From Purshia tridentata (lineage: Eukaryota; Streptophyta; Magnoliopsida; Rosales; Rosaceae), in the NCBI GenBank assembly GCA_003254885.1, contig QANT01006425.1, positions 1 through 20,079 on the forward strand: DNA of 20,079 bases, read 5' to 3'. Below, piece after piece: positions 9,254-16,237 of this stretch. The stretch's first letter is position 1; the number at the start of each line of letters is the position of its first letter. The position numbers and the translations under genes were made by a program. The notes under the pieces were generated by a model. That model saw only the letters and a list, made by a program, of their open reading frames with translations. It did not search any database and was not told where the DNA came from.

Positions 9254-10691
9254 AGTTGGGCTTAGGGTGAAAGAGGAAATTGAAAAGCTTTTTGAGGCCA
9301 AGTTCATACGGCCAGCAATTTATGTAAAGTGGCTATCTAATGTTGTTCCTGTAATTAAAAAGAACGGTAAAATAAGAGTTTGTGTTGATTTTCGTAATTT
9401 AAATCTTGCGACTCCTAAAGATGAATACCCTATGCCTGTGGCTGACCTTCTTGTCGATAGGGCGGCCAAACATGAAATCTTATCATTTATGGATGGCTAT
9501 TCTGGTTACAACCAAATTTATATAGCGGAGGAAGATATCCACAAAACAGCATTTAGGTGCCTGGAGGCAATTGGGGCATTTGAATGGGCCGTAATGCCTT
9601 TTGGCCTCAAGAATGCTGGTGCAACCTACCAACGGGCCATGAATGCTATTTTTCATGACATGATTGGCAAAAATTTGGAAGTGTACATTGATGATGTAGT
9701 TGTAAAGTCAGCCACTCGTTCAGGACATCTTGGGGATTTAAGAAAAGCCTTCGAAAGAATGCGGACGCATAACTTAAAAATGAACCCTCAAAAATGTGCT
9801 TTTGGGGTGATGGCCGGAAACTTTCTAGGTTTCTTGGTCCACCAAAGAGGAATGGAGGTGGATAAGAACAAGGCCAGGGTCATCGTTGACGAACCTCCAC
9901 CCAAAAATAAAAAGGAGTTGCAAAGTTTCATTGGGCGGATAAACTTCCTAAGAAGATTTATTTCAAACTCGGCTGAAAAGACAGAACCTTTTTCCCCACT
10001 TCTTAGGCTTAAGGGTGAGGAGAAATTTGTATGGGGAGAACCACAACAGAAGGCATTTGGAGCAATAAAGGATTATTTGACCCGGCCGCTAGTGTTAATT
10101 CCGCCTAAAAGAGGTAGACCACTGAAGTTGTATATATCGACTTCAGAAAACTCTATTGGAAGCTTGTTGGCCCAAAACAACGATGAAAAGAAAGAACAAA
10201 CCATCTACTACTTGAGTAGAATATTAACAGCAGTGGAAAGAAAGTACTCACCAATCGAAAAGTTATGCTTGGCCTTGTACTTCACAGCCACGAAATTAAG
10301 GCATTATATGTTGCCTTATGTTGTCTATATCATTTCCAAGACAGATCTCATCAAATACATGTTATCTCGACCTATCATTCGAGGCCGAATTGGAAAGTGG
10401 ACAATTGCTTTGTCCGAGTTCTCATTTAGGTACATACCTCAGCAATCAGTTAAGGGCCAAGCTTTGGCTCATTTTCTAGCCGCCCACCCTAGCGTAGAAA
10501 TAGAAGACATGGAGTCATTCGAAATAGCATCACACTTCCTTGTTCCATGGAGGTTATACTTTGATGGATCAAGTACAGCGATCGCATCGGGGGCTGGAAT
10601 TGTGATTTTTCCCCTGGGAATTTCAGAGCGCAATACGCCTTCCAGTTGGATTTCACATGTTCAAATAATCAAGCCGAATATGAAGCCTTAA
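9183..10691 (+). pseudogene. pol: Reverse transcriptase, degenerate RNase H, start of archaeal-like RNase H
   Basis: RT converts the element RNA to cDNA. Visible motifs in order are VPVIKKNGKIRVCVDFRNLN, FMDGYSGYNQI, MPFGLKNAGATYQRAM, the catalytic YIDDVVVKS (codons at 9683-9694), and MNPQKCAFGV with NFLGFLVHQRG. The RT core is open and its catalytic Asp pair is intact. The gypsy RNase H that follows lacks the first catalytic Asp (YISTSENSIG). The archaeal-like RNase H starts at WRLYFDGSS (about 10550). The frame breaks near 10605, where the upstream copy has six T (GATTTTTTCCCC) and this one has five. The true N-terminus is in the preceding frame, before the 67-bp duplication. Confidence 0.88.
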
Positions 10692-11002
10692 TTATTGGCT
10701 TGGAAATCTTGAGAGAGCTGGGGGCAACCAACGTAACAATCATGGGAGACTCTTTGTTAGTCATTAAACAATTAAACAGAGAATACAATTGTTATAGTTT
10801 GATATTATCGGAGTATCGTGAGATGGCCACACAATTGATAGATGCCTTTGATGAAGTTAGCATAGAGTATGTACCTCGCAACCTAAATTGGGAAGCCAAT
10901 GAAATGGCCCAACTTGCATCTGGCGTGCACCTGTCTGAGGGGTTGGCCGAAAAGTTCTTTAAGGTAAAGAGAAGGTCTTTACCTTCTATTGAGGAAAGAT
11001 GA
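10646..11002 (+). pseudogene. pol: Archaeal-like RNase H, remainder, ended by nonsense codon
   Basis: Continues the second RNase H after the one-T deletion: SNNQAEYEALIIGLEIL, then the GDSLLVIKQL motif and the domain end YVPRNLNWEANEMAQLAS. The E, D and terminal residues of the fold look intact. It ends at TGA 11000-11002, where the upstream copy has GGA after AGA (GAAAGAGGATTT versus GAAAGATGATTA). This is a substitution to stop, with the same frame reopening at 11006. Confidence 0.85.
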
Positions 11003-11005
11003 TTA

Positions 11006-11485
11006 TTGATTGGAGCAACTGCATTGGATGTTGCGTTAGAGGATTGGTGGCATCCTTTTATTCAGTATCTAAGACGTCCAAGTGATAAGTATAGCAGAAG
11101 ACTAAGACTTCAAGCGAGGAATTACATACTTATGAAGGATGGTCTGTATAGAAAGGGATTTGACGATTTGCTTCTGAGATGCTTAGGAAATAAAGAGGCT
11201 ATGCAAGTGATGACCGAAGTCTATGAAGGGGCATGTGGTGCGCACCAACCTGGAATCAAGATGAGGTGGTTAATTAGGAGACATGGCTACTATTGGCCAA
11301 CCATTCTGAAGGATTGCATCACATATGCAAAAGGATGCCAACCTTGTCAAAGACATGTCCCTGTTCAACATGTCCCCGCTTCGACTTTAAATCCCATAAT
11401 TAAACCCCACCTTCAAGCAAAGGCCATGCCTACATCTTGGCGGCCACTGACTACTTTACTAAGTGAGTTGAGGCCGTACCTCTAA
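11006..11485 (+). pseudogene. pol: Integrase zinc domain with 46-bp deletion into the core
   Basis: Encodes the integrase N-terminal zinc domain, RRPSDKYSRRLRLQARNY to CQPCQRH. The first zinc ligand has changed: EVYEGACGAH here versus EVHEGACGAH upstream (codon TAT at 11222-11224). At about 11405, 46 bases present in the upstream copy (1623-1668) are missing, joining TAAACC to CCACC. That loses the segment with the first catalytic Asp (MDVIGEI) and shifts the frame, so the last ~30 residues are out-of-frame. In the original frame there is also a TGA at 11464-11466 in place of the Trp of TKWVEA. Confidence 0.87.
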
Positions 11486-11499
11486 AGAAAGTATCTCAA

Positions 11500-12051
11500 A
11501 TGGAGGTCATTCAATTTGTGAAGGAAAACATTATTCATCGATTTGGCCTACCTGAGTCTATTACTACGGATCGTGGAAAATACTTTATTGGGGCGGATGT
11601 CAAAGCATTCATGGAAGAGAATGGGATTAAGTTGCATCATTTCACCCCATACTATGCTCAAGCGAATGGCCAAGTAGAGGCTAGCAATAAAGTTATCAAA
11701 AGTATTATTCAAAAGACTATAATGGATAAGCCAAGAAGGTGGCATGAATTATTATCCGAGACCTTGTGGGCGTACCTGACATCTAGAAGGTCGGGGACGG
11801 GGACAACACCATTTGCACTAACTTATGGGCATGACGCGGTTTTACCCATGGAGATGGCGGTCAAGTCCCTAAGGGTCGCCCTCCAAGAAAATCTAACACC
11901 AGGAGAGTACACCCAAGCCATGGTCCAAGAGCTTGAGGATTTAGATGAGTTGAGGTTGAAAGCCTTGGACAATTTGAAAATTCAAAAGCAAGCCGTAGCA
12001 AGGGCGTATGATAAGAGAACTAGGTCCAAAAGTTTTGGAGAAGGTACTTAG
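11500..12051 (+). pseudogene. pol: Integrase catalytic core, later part
   Basis: Original frame resumes beyond the 46-bp deletion and the TGA at 11464. It contains the second catalytic Asp (TTDRGKYF) and the Glu (NGQVEASNK) of the D,D-35-E site, then the gypsy region MAVKSLRVALQENLTPGEYT and a basic stretch. It ends because one G is missing near 12046: GAAGGTACTTAG here, GAAGGTGACTTAG upstream. Without the first Asp the enzyme could not catalyse strand transfer. Confidence 0.86.
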
Positions 12052-12065
12052 TCTGGAAAACCATC

Positions 12066-12278
12066 TTGCCTCTTGGTACACATGACCGACGATTTGGGAA
12101 ATGGTCACCCACTTGGAAAGGGCCATTCACCGTAGTTAAGGTCCTAGGTAAAGGGGCATATCAATTAATGGATTTTGATGGCCAACTTCATGATGCTCTA
12201 ATTAATGGCCGATATTTGAAACGATACTATCCAACGGCTTGGGAATTGATGCAAAAAAAAAATTCACAATCACAATGA
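12066..12278 (+). pseudogene. pol: Integrase C-terminal domain
   Basis: Last 70 codons of pol after the one-base deletion: THDRRFGKWSPTWKGPF, then KVLGKGAYQLMDFDGQ and NGRYLKRYYPTAWELM. This is the usual end of Tat pol, a DNA-binding SH3-like domain by family knowledge. It ends at TGA 12276-12278, matching the upstream copy. The ATG is incidental; the domain is a piece of the broken pol. Confidence 0.85.
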
Positions 12279-12389
12279 TAAATATAAAGTCACTGAGAGA
12301 CGGTCAAAGCTGCAAAAGCAAGGCCATAGATGGCCAAGAAACATACATCAGCCACAAAGGGCCAATGTCAAGGAGTTGACAAGGTTTCC

Positions 12390-12410
12390 AAAAAAAAAAA
12401 AAAAAAAAAA
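12390..12410 (+). repeat. Poly(A) run at the pol/antisense-gene boundary
   Basis: About 21 consecutive A bases. Homology to the upstream fragment's 3' region ends almost exactly here, and the antisense gene's end lies just beyond. On the antisense strand it reads poly(T), so it is not the antisense gene's own poly(A) tail. Confidence 0.85.
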
Positions 12411-12416
12411 GGGGCG

Positions 12417-13034
12417 CTAAAGGTAGCGGGAAATGGTGGCCTTGAAAGTGTCCCAATGACTCTCAGCAATACTCATGGTCGCTACAAGGCCAGCTTGTTT
12501 CTTAGCAAAGTCGTCCTGAGCATGGATCAACTCCTGAAGTCGGGCTTCAATAGGTTTTGCCCCCTGAATCCGTGCAGAAAACCTAGAGGTTAGCTCGGCC
12601 TGTTGAACTTCAATCTTTCTCTTCTGCTCCTCAAGATCCTGGTAAAGCTCCATCTCTTGCTCACTGGCCATGGCTTCGGCTGCAAGAGCACTCTTAGTAG
12701 ACAGAATTTCTGAGCCTAAGTCCAGCTTGGTGCTCGGCTTTAGCATGTCGATAACTAGCCACGGCTGACTCAAGTAGCTGAAATGAGAACTCTAGTATAG
12801 CCCCAATACCAGCAGCCACGGGGTTGGCCACAGATAGCCTAGCCATGGCGCCTCGAAGCTTGGCCCTGAATACATCATCAGACATGGCTTCGAGGCCCTG
12901 AGCAAATAAAGCCGCAAAATCATCCTTCACTTGGCCATTAGAGGGCCCAAGGATGGAAGACTCGGAAGATGAAGTAGTAGAGCCAATAGCAGCTGCAATC
13001 AGGCCATGAAAGGGCTTCAAAGAACTCGTAGCTC
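12417..13034 (-). CDS. aORF last exon: helical C-terminal region, with frame change
   Basis: Candidate acceptor ATGATGGACATAG before 13034. The sensible frame encodes DDFAALFAQGLEAMSDD and AKLRGAMARLSVANPVAAG. Near 12735 the sense passes to the next frame: a Glu/Gln/Lys-rich segment (ELYQDLEEQKRKIEVQQAEL) likely to form a coiled coil, then a stop at 12417-12419. The acceptor does not match exon 8 in phase, and the frame change implies a one-base indel or a missed splice. The region nevertheless looks like one diverged domain. Confidence 0.55.
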
Positions 13035-13134
13035 CTATGTCCATCATAACAAAGTAAAGTAAAAGGCTAGTAGGTGGCAATAATTTAAAAAAAAAATAAA
13101 AAAATAAAAAAAAAGCAAGGCCAAAGAAACATAC

Positions 13135-13266
13135 CTTAAATGGCTGAGGAGCCGTGGTCATAATACCCTCAGATCCAGAGTATGGTGTTGCTGCGACTAC
13201 TGGCATGGGAACTTGTGAACTAGGATCAACAATGGAGGTGGAAACAAATGTCTTAGCCGCGGATCC
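13135..13266 (-). CDS. aORF exon 8 (132 bp)
   Basis: Acceptor GAGTTTTCTTGCAG before 13266; donor CCATTTAAG/GTATGT after 13135. In phase 0 it encodes 44 residues rich in Ser, Val, Pro and Ala (FVSTSIVDPSSQVPMPVV). The intron that follows contains long A/T runs. Confidence 0.62.
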
Positions 13267-13364
13267 CTGCAAGAAAACTCAAGTGAATCAAAGATATGGA
13301 AAAGGGGCCGAGGTTAGGTGCGATAAGTGGCTAACAAACTGTTTGTGTAAAGTCAGAGGGTTAC

Positions 13365-13546
13365 CTCTGCTGCTTGTGGATGAGAGGCAACGGCGGCCAT
13401 ATCTGCAGATGTCAGTGTAACAGTCTCAACAGCATGGCCCGAGTGGGTGCTACTGGGGGATGTGACATTGGCCTCGATGGTGCTTGGCCAAGAAAATCGA
13501 CCGGAAGCACGAGGGGTGTAGACAAAATCTCAATGCCAACCACTAT
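13365..13546 (-). CDS. aORF exon 7 (acceptor uncertain)
   Basis: Donor GCAGCAGAG/GTAACC after 13365 is clear. The strong acceptor TTCATTGTAG (exon from 13546) gives a frame that later hits a stop. An alternative acceptor GGCATTGAG (exon from 13528), joined to the 13619 donor of exon 6, keeps one open frame with segments such as SGRFSWPSTIEANV and VETVTLTSADMAAVASHP, ending in phase 0. Confidence 0.5.
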
Positions 13547-13613
13547 CTACAATGAACAAGTTAGATAGCACATATAGGGTAGAAGTAAGCAGGGAAAAGA
13601 CAAGTGTTATTAC

Positions 13614-13745
13614 CTAACCACCCGCCGCAATACCAAGAGATGGAGACCCGTTCCCACTAGGAGGCACGGAATGCACATTGGTGGATGTGTCTTTAGGGCC
13701 AACACTCATGCCCCGAGAAGAAGAAAGGGTCAAGGAGTCGGTCGT
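13614..13745 (-). CDS. aORF exon 6 (end uncertain)
   Basis: Acceptor TTGTATTGGCAG before 13745. In phase 0 it encodes a Ser/Thr/Pro/Gly-rich segment (SLTLSSSRGMSVGPKDTS). Two donors are possible: GGTTAG/GTAATA (exon end 13614, but with an in-frame TAG as last codon) or GGGTG/GTTAGG (end 13619, no stop, phase 1). Confidence 0.55.
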   Translation of the reverse strand, partial: TTDSLTLSSSRGMSVGPKDTSTNVHSVPPSGNGSPSLGIAAGG

Positions 13746-13827
13746 CTGCCAATACAAGTAAGACGAGGTTAATAGAACTTCTCAAAAAGTTATAAGCAAC
13801 GTGACTTGCATGATAATAAGTGCATAC

Positions 13828-13931
13828 CTGAGGCTCGGGATTGCGTCTAGGCCGTTTTTTGAGAGGAACGCCTTTTGAGGAACCTTCAGTCTCAAGTGTG
13901 GGTGAGGAGGCTTCAAACCTTGACCTTCGCT
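13828..13931 (-). CDS. aORF exon 5 (104 bp, phase 1-0)
   Basis: Acceptor TTCTTTTTTAAG before 13931; donor GAGCCTCAG/GTATGC after 13828. In phase 1 it encodes a Ser/Thr-rich start and a basic end (VPLKKRPRRNPEPQ) like exons 3 and 4 in composition, and it leaves phase 0. KKRPRR is a plausible nuclear localisation signal. Confidence 0.68.
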
Positions 13932-14028
13932 CTTAAAAAAGAAAAAAGAAAAAAAAAAGAGAAGTAAGTGGTAGCCATTTGTTGGACACAAAAGCCAAAA
14001 AATCGCATGTATATGGAGCAAGGCTTAC

Positions 14029-14139
14029 CTGGATAAAGAGGAGGAGCCCTCCGCTTGGCCACAGCTTTCTTGAATTGTCTCCCTTTGGTAACCATAGAGG
14101 AAGCACGTAAATCCTTGTCTGAGGAATTAGAGGAGGAAT
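14029..14139 (-). CDS. aORF exon 4 (111 bp, phase 1-1)
   Basis: Acceptor CCTTGCTTTCTAG before 14139; donor TTATCCAG/GTAAGCC after 14029. In phase 1 it encodes a Ser-rich start (SSSNSSDKDLRASS) and a basic end (FKKAVAKRRAPPLYP) that matches exon 3. The preceding intron (14140-14340) holds an LTR-like repeat. Confidence 0.72.
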
Positions 14140-14340
14140 CTAGAAAGCAAGGAAAATAAAAGATGTTAATTGGCCACATATGGTTATAAAAATATATATA
14201 TAGGAAAAAAAAGGGGCCATGGTTGGCCACGACCCATTCAGGGGCTAAGAAAAGGCCAGTGTTTGGCTACAAAAAAAAAAGAAAAAAGAAAAGAAAAGGG
14301 GGTATATATATATATATTTATATTTGTATAGGGGGCTTAC

Positions 14341-14451
14341 TTGGATTCAGAGGAAGAATCTTATGCTTAGCCACAACCTTGGCCATCTTCGTCGTTTTCT
14401 TTTTTGCTTTCACCGAGGGGGCATCTTCGGTTGAGGTGCTCGAAGCAAGGG
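14341..14451 (-). CDS. aORF exon 3 (111 bp, phase 1-1)
   Basis: Acceptor ATTATTTTCATAG before 14451; donor AATCCAA/GTAAGCC after 14341. In phase 1 it encodes a Ser/Thr-rich start and a Lys-rich end (KKKTTKMAKVVAKHKILPL). The end aligns without gaps to exon 4 (VAK then P-L-x-P). The preceding intron is 77 bp. Confidence 0.7.
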
Positions 14452-14528
14452 CTATGAAAATAATTGCCAACAATTTATTTCTATCTCTTTTTGCTAGGAT
14501 AAATTAAGAATAAGGAAATGGGGCTAAC

Positions 14529-14639
14529 CTTGAGGCCGAATTTTCTTGCTCATTTGATGATGAAGAAGGTTGGCCGCAATAAGGTCTTCTTGTTCCGATG
14601 CACGAACTTCTTCAAGCTCTTGAGTATCGCTCTCTATGT
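14529..14639 (-). CDS. aORF exon 2 (111 bp, phase 1-1)
   Basis: Acceptor CTTCTCCTTGTAG before 14639; donor CCTCAAG/GTTAGCC after 14529. Read in phase 1 from exon 1 it gives an acidic N-part (ESDTQELEEVRASEQED) and a basic end (MSKKIRPQ). Its length of exactly 111 bp equals that of the next two exons. The preceding intron is 81 bp. Confidence 0.7.
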
Positions 14640-14720
14640 CTACAAGGAGAAGTGCAAAATTTAAGTATAGACACAAAGGGTCAAATATTAAAAGAATCAA
14701 GTGAAGAGAAGATAAAATAC

Positions 14721-15777
14721 CAGACGGATGGCCCACTACCACCTTTTTGGCCAACTTGAGCTTGGCTACTTTTACATAGTTTGCCGACATCGGACAACTG
14801 TCAAATAAAAGTTTAGCTCACTCAACGTCTGGTGCAGAGAACCAAACGTGAGTGAACGCCTCCCACCATGTTACAAAATGGGATGTCACCAAGAATCTTG
14901 TGGCCAATAAGGGAACTTTGAACCCATGTAGTAGTTTTTCGTTAAGCGAATCAAGGGCCTCACATCTTCCCACTTCTACAAATTCACTCATACTCGAGTC
15001 ACATTTGTTGCGAGAATGCATGTAAGGAGCAGGAATGGTTTGGGTAAAACCAAACTGACGGCTAACAGCCGGTGTCCAATACAACTCGCGGCCACATGAA
15101 TACACAGCCTTGGGGCTAGCAATAAATCCATAAGCCAAATCCCGAGTGACAAGGATACTAGCCCACAAGCTATTATGCTCATCCCATGAATCTTTTGGAG
15201 CGGCCAAACTAGGTGGATCTAATGACTCCAAAAAGTGAGGGCACCGACGGTGGAGGCAAATGGCAAACTCCTCCGAGGAACGACCCTCAAGGTTGTAAAG
15301 AATGGAGAAGTATTCTTCAACCTTTAGACCGCGAATGGGGCGAGTAAGAATTCCTTCACCCAGCACCTTGTGATCAAAATGGGCAACATCAAAAGGACCC
15401 GTTTGAGGGAAGTAAACTTGGAGCCACAATTGGAAGAGCCATATTGGCCCCGAAGTACGATGATCCATAGGATCGGTGTTGGCCATCTTCCAAAGGCCAC
15501 GATAAAGGTGGGAAAGCACAATGGGGCCAAGAGCTACAGGAATACCGGTAGCCAACAATTCGGCCAAAGGTTGAGACTCCTTTGTCATCATACCACGACC
15601 CGTACAAAAGACGTACTTACACAACCAAAATTGCAAAAATGCAACGTGTTCCTTGTTCAAGATGGTCTCGGAAGCCTTGGCATTAGCCTTCACAAAGGTG
15701 GCGTAGTAAAATAAGAGAAAATGACCAAAAGTTGGTTGAGGTGATGTACCTTGTAAATTATTGGAGAGAAGATGTTC
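14721..15777 (-). CDS. aORF exon 1: plant mobile domain
   Basis: Open on the minus strand from just after a TAG at 15780-15778. It encodes KEHVAFLQFWLCKYVFC, LPLAELLATGIPVALGPIVL-like and SGPIWLFQLWLQVYFPQ blocks, a pattern typical of the central and C-terminal plant mobile domain. Strictly, the second block reads QPLAELLATGIPVALGPIVL. The N-terminal third of a normal PMD is not visible. GTG at 15693 is not a convincing start; the first in-frame ATG (about 15591) lies inside the domain. A TGA at 14820-14818 interrupts it, but the same frame continues to a donor TCTG/GTATTTT after 14721. A CGA-to-TGA change (C to T at CpG) would explain the stop; this is inference. A PMD role in transposon or gene silencing is known only for relatives. 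Confidence 0.75.
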
Positions 15778-15787
15778 CTAAGAGATG

Positions 15788-15955
15788 TTACAAAAAAAAA
15801 AAAACAATGTGTGACTGGAGTGGCAAGGAAATAGAAGAAAGAAAATGAGTAAGTGGCTTTCTTTTGTGTTCGCACAGGGCAAAGAAGAAAAGTGAAAGTA
15901 GAGGCAGCTGGGTTGGGTATGAGGTCAAGGTTGCTGAAGGTGTATGCTTACACAT
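15788..15955 (-). other. Short open frame upstream of aORF exon 1
   Basis: ATG at 15955-15953 opens 55 codons to a TAA at 15790-15788, ending in a Phe run from a T13 tract. It lies about 20 bp below a TATA-like site. It may be a 5' leader ORF or a decayed first exon. The sequence is pyrimidine-rich and resembles no family I know. Confidence 0.25.
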
Positions 15956-15972
15956 GCTACAGTGCTATGACG

Positions 15973-15981
15973 TTATATATA
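15973..15981 (-). promoter_or_regulatory. Possible TATA box for the antisense gene
   Basis: On the minus strand the site reads TATATATAA, followed by a CT-rich leader about 200 bp ahead of exon 1. AT-rich microsatellite sequence (16040-16062) is close by, so chance occurrence is easy. Confidence 0.3.
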
Positions 15982-16220
15982 CTAACTAATATTCCCAATA
16001 ATTGGTGGCTAGCTTTATTCTTCTAAGTTCTTGGTCAAGATATAAATATATATATATATATTATTTTAAATAATAAAAAAAAAAGATTTTTTGTTTAGGA
16101 CTATACTTTCTGGCCAACATTGGCCACAAATTTTGTTAGCCAAATAAATGGCAGTGGTCACATTCCAAGTACAAGAGCAAGAAAAATCAAAGTTTCATAG
16201 CATTAAGTCACATGGACTAT
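15982..16220. other. Non-coding stretch between antisense gene and polypurine tract
   Basis: AT-rich with a (TA)n run at about 16046-16062 and a TGGCCAACATTGGCCACAAA block at 16111, which resembles the LTR U3 repeat. No coding sequence is recognised. Confidence 0.6.
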
Positions 16221-16237
16221 AAAAGTTGGGGGGGCAA
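16221..16237 (+). promoter_or_regulatory. Polypurine tract
   Basis: AAAAGTTGGGGGGGCAA directly precedes the 3' LTR. It is the expected primer for plus-strand DNA synthesis. The two T bases and the trailing CAA are tolerated in plant elements. No equivalent precedes the LTR at 2901. Confidence 0.75.

Larger units (their letters stand above)
12417..15777 (-). pseudogene. Antisense intron-containing plant-mobile-domain gene (aORF) of the retrotransposon
   Basis: A gene on the strand opposite gag-pol, between pol and the 3' LTR, read from about 15777 down to 12417. I resolve about nine exons by GT-AG borders. Exon 1 holds the plant mobile domain (PMD, a family shared by MAIL/MAIN-type proteins and transposons). 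Exons 2-5 form a Ser/Lys/Arg-rich linker. The rest is Ser/Thr/Pro-rich, then a likely helical C-terminus. Joins between exons 1 and 5 all fall in phase 1. Damage: TGA at 14820-14818 in exon 1, doubtful frames around exons 6-9, and a frame change near 12735. Antisense extra ORFs in Tat elements have been reported; function unknown. No clear ATG precedes the PMD, so the 5' end is missing or in an undetected exon. Confidence 0.72.

Noticed and set aside
12390..12410. Poly(A) run as the tail of a captured antisense cDNA
   Set aside because: A tail of the antisense gene would read as poly(T) on the plus strand, and the gene keeps introns, so it was not captured as spliced cDNA.
14223..14507. 94-codon plus-strand ORF starting in a purine/AT repeat
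   Set aside because: It overlaps exon 3 and intron 3 of the antisense gene on the other strand and consists largely of low-complexity Lys and Tyr-Ile runs.
15370..15714. 114-codon plus-strand ORF
   Set aside because: Shadow of the plant-mobile-domain exon on the opposite strand.
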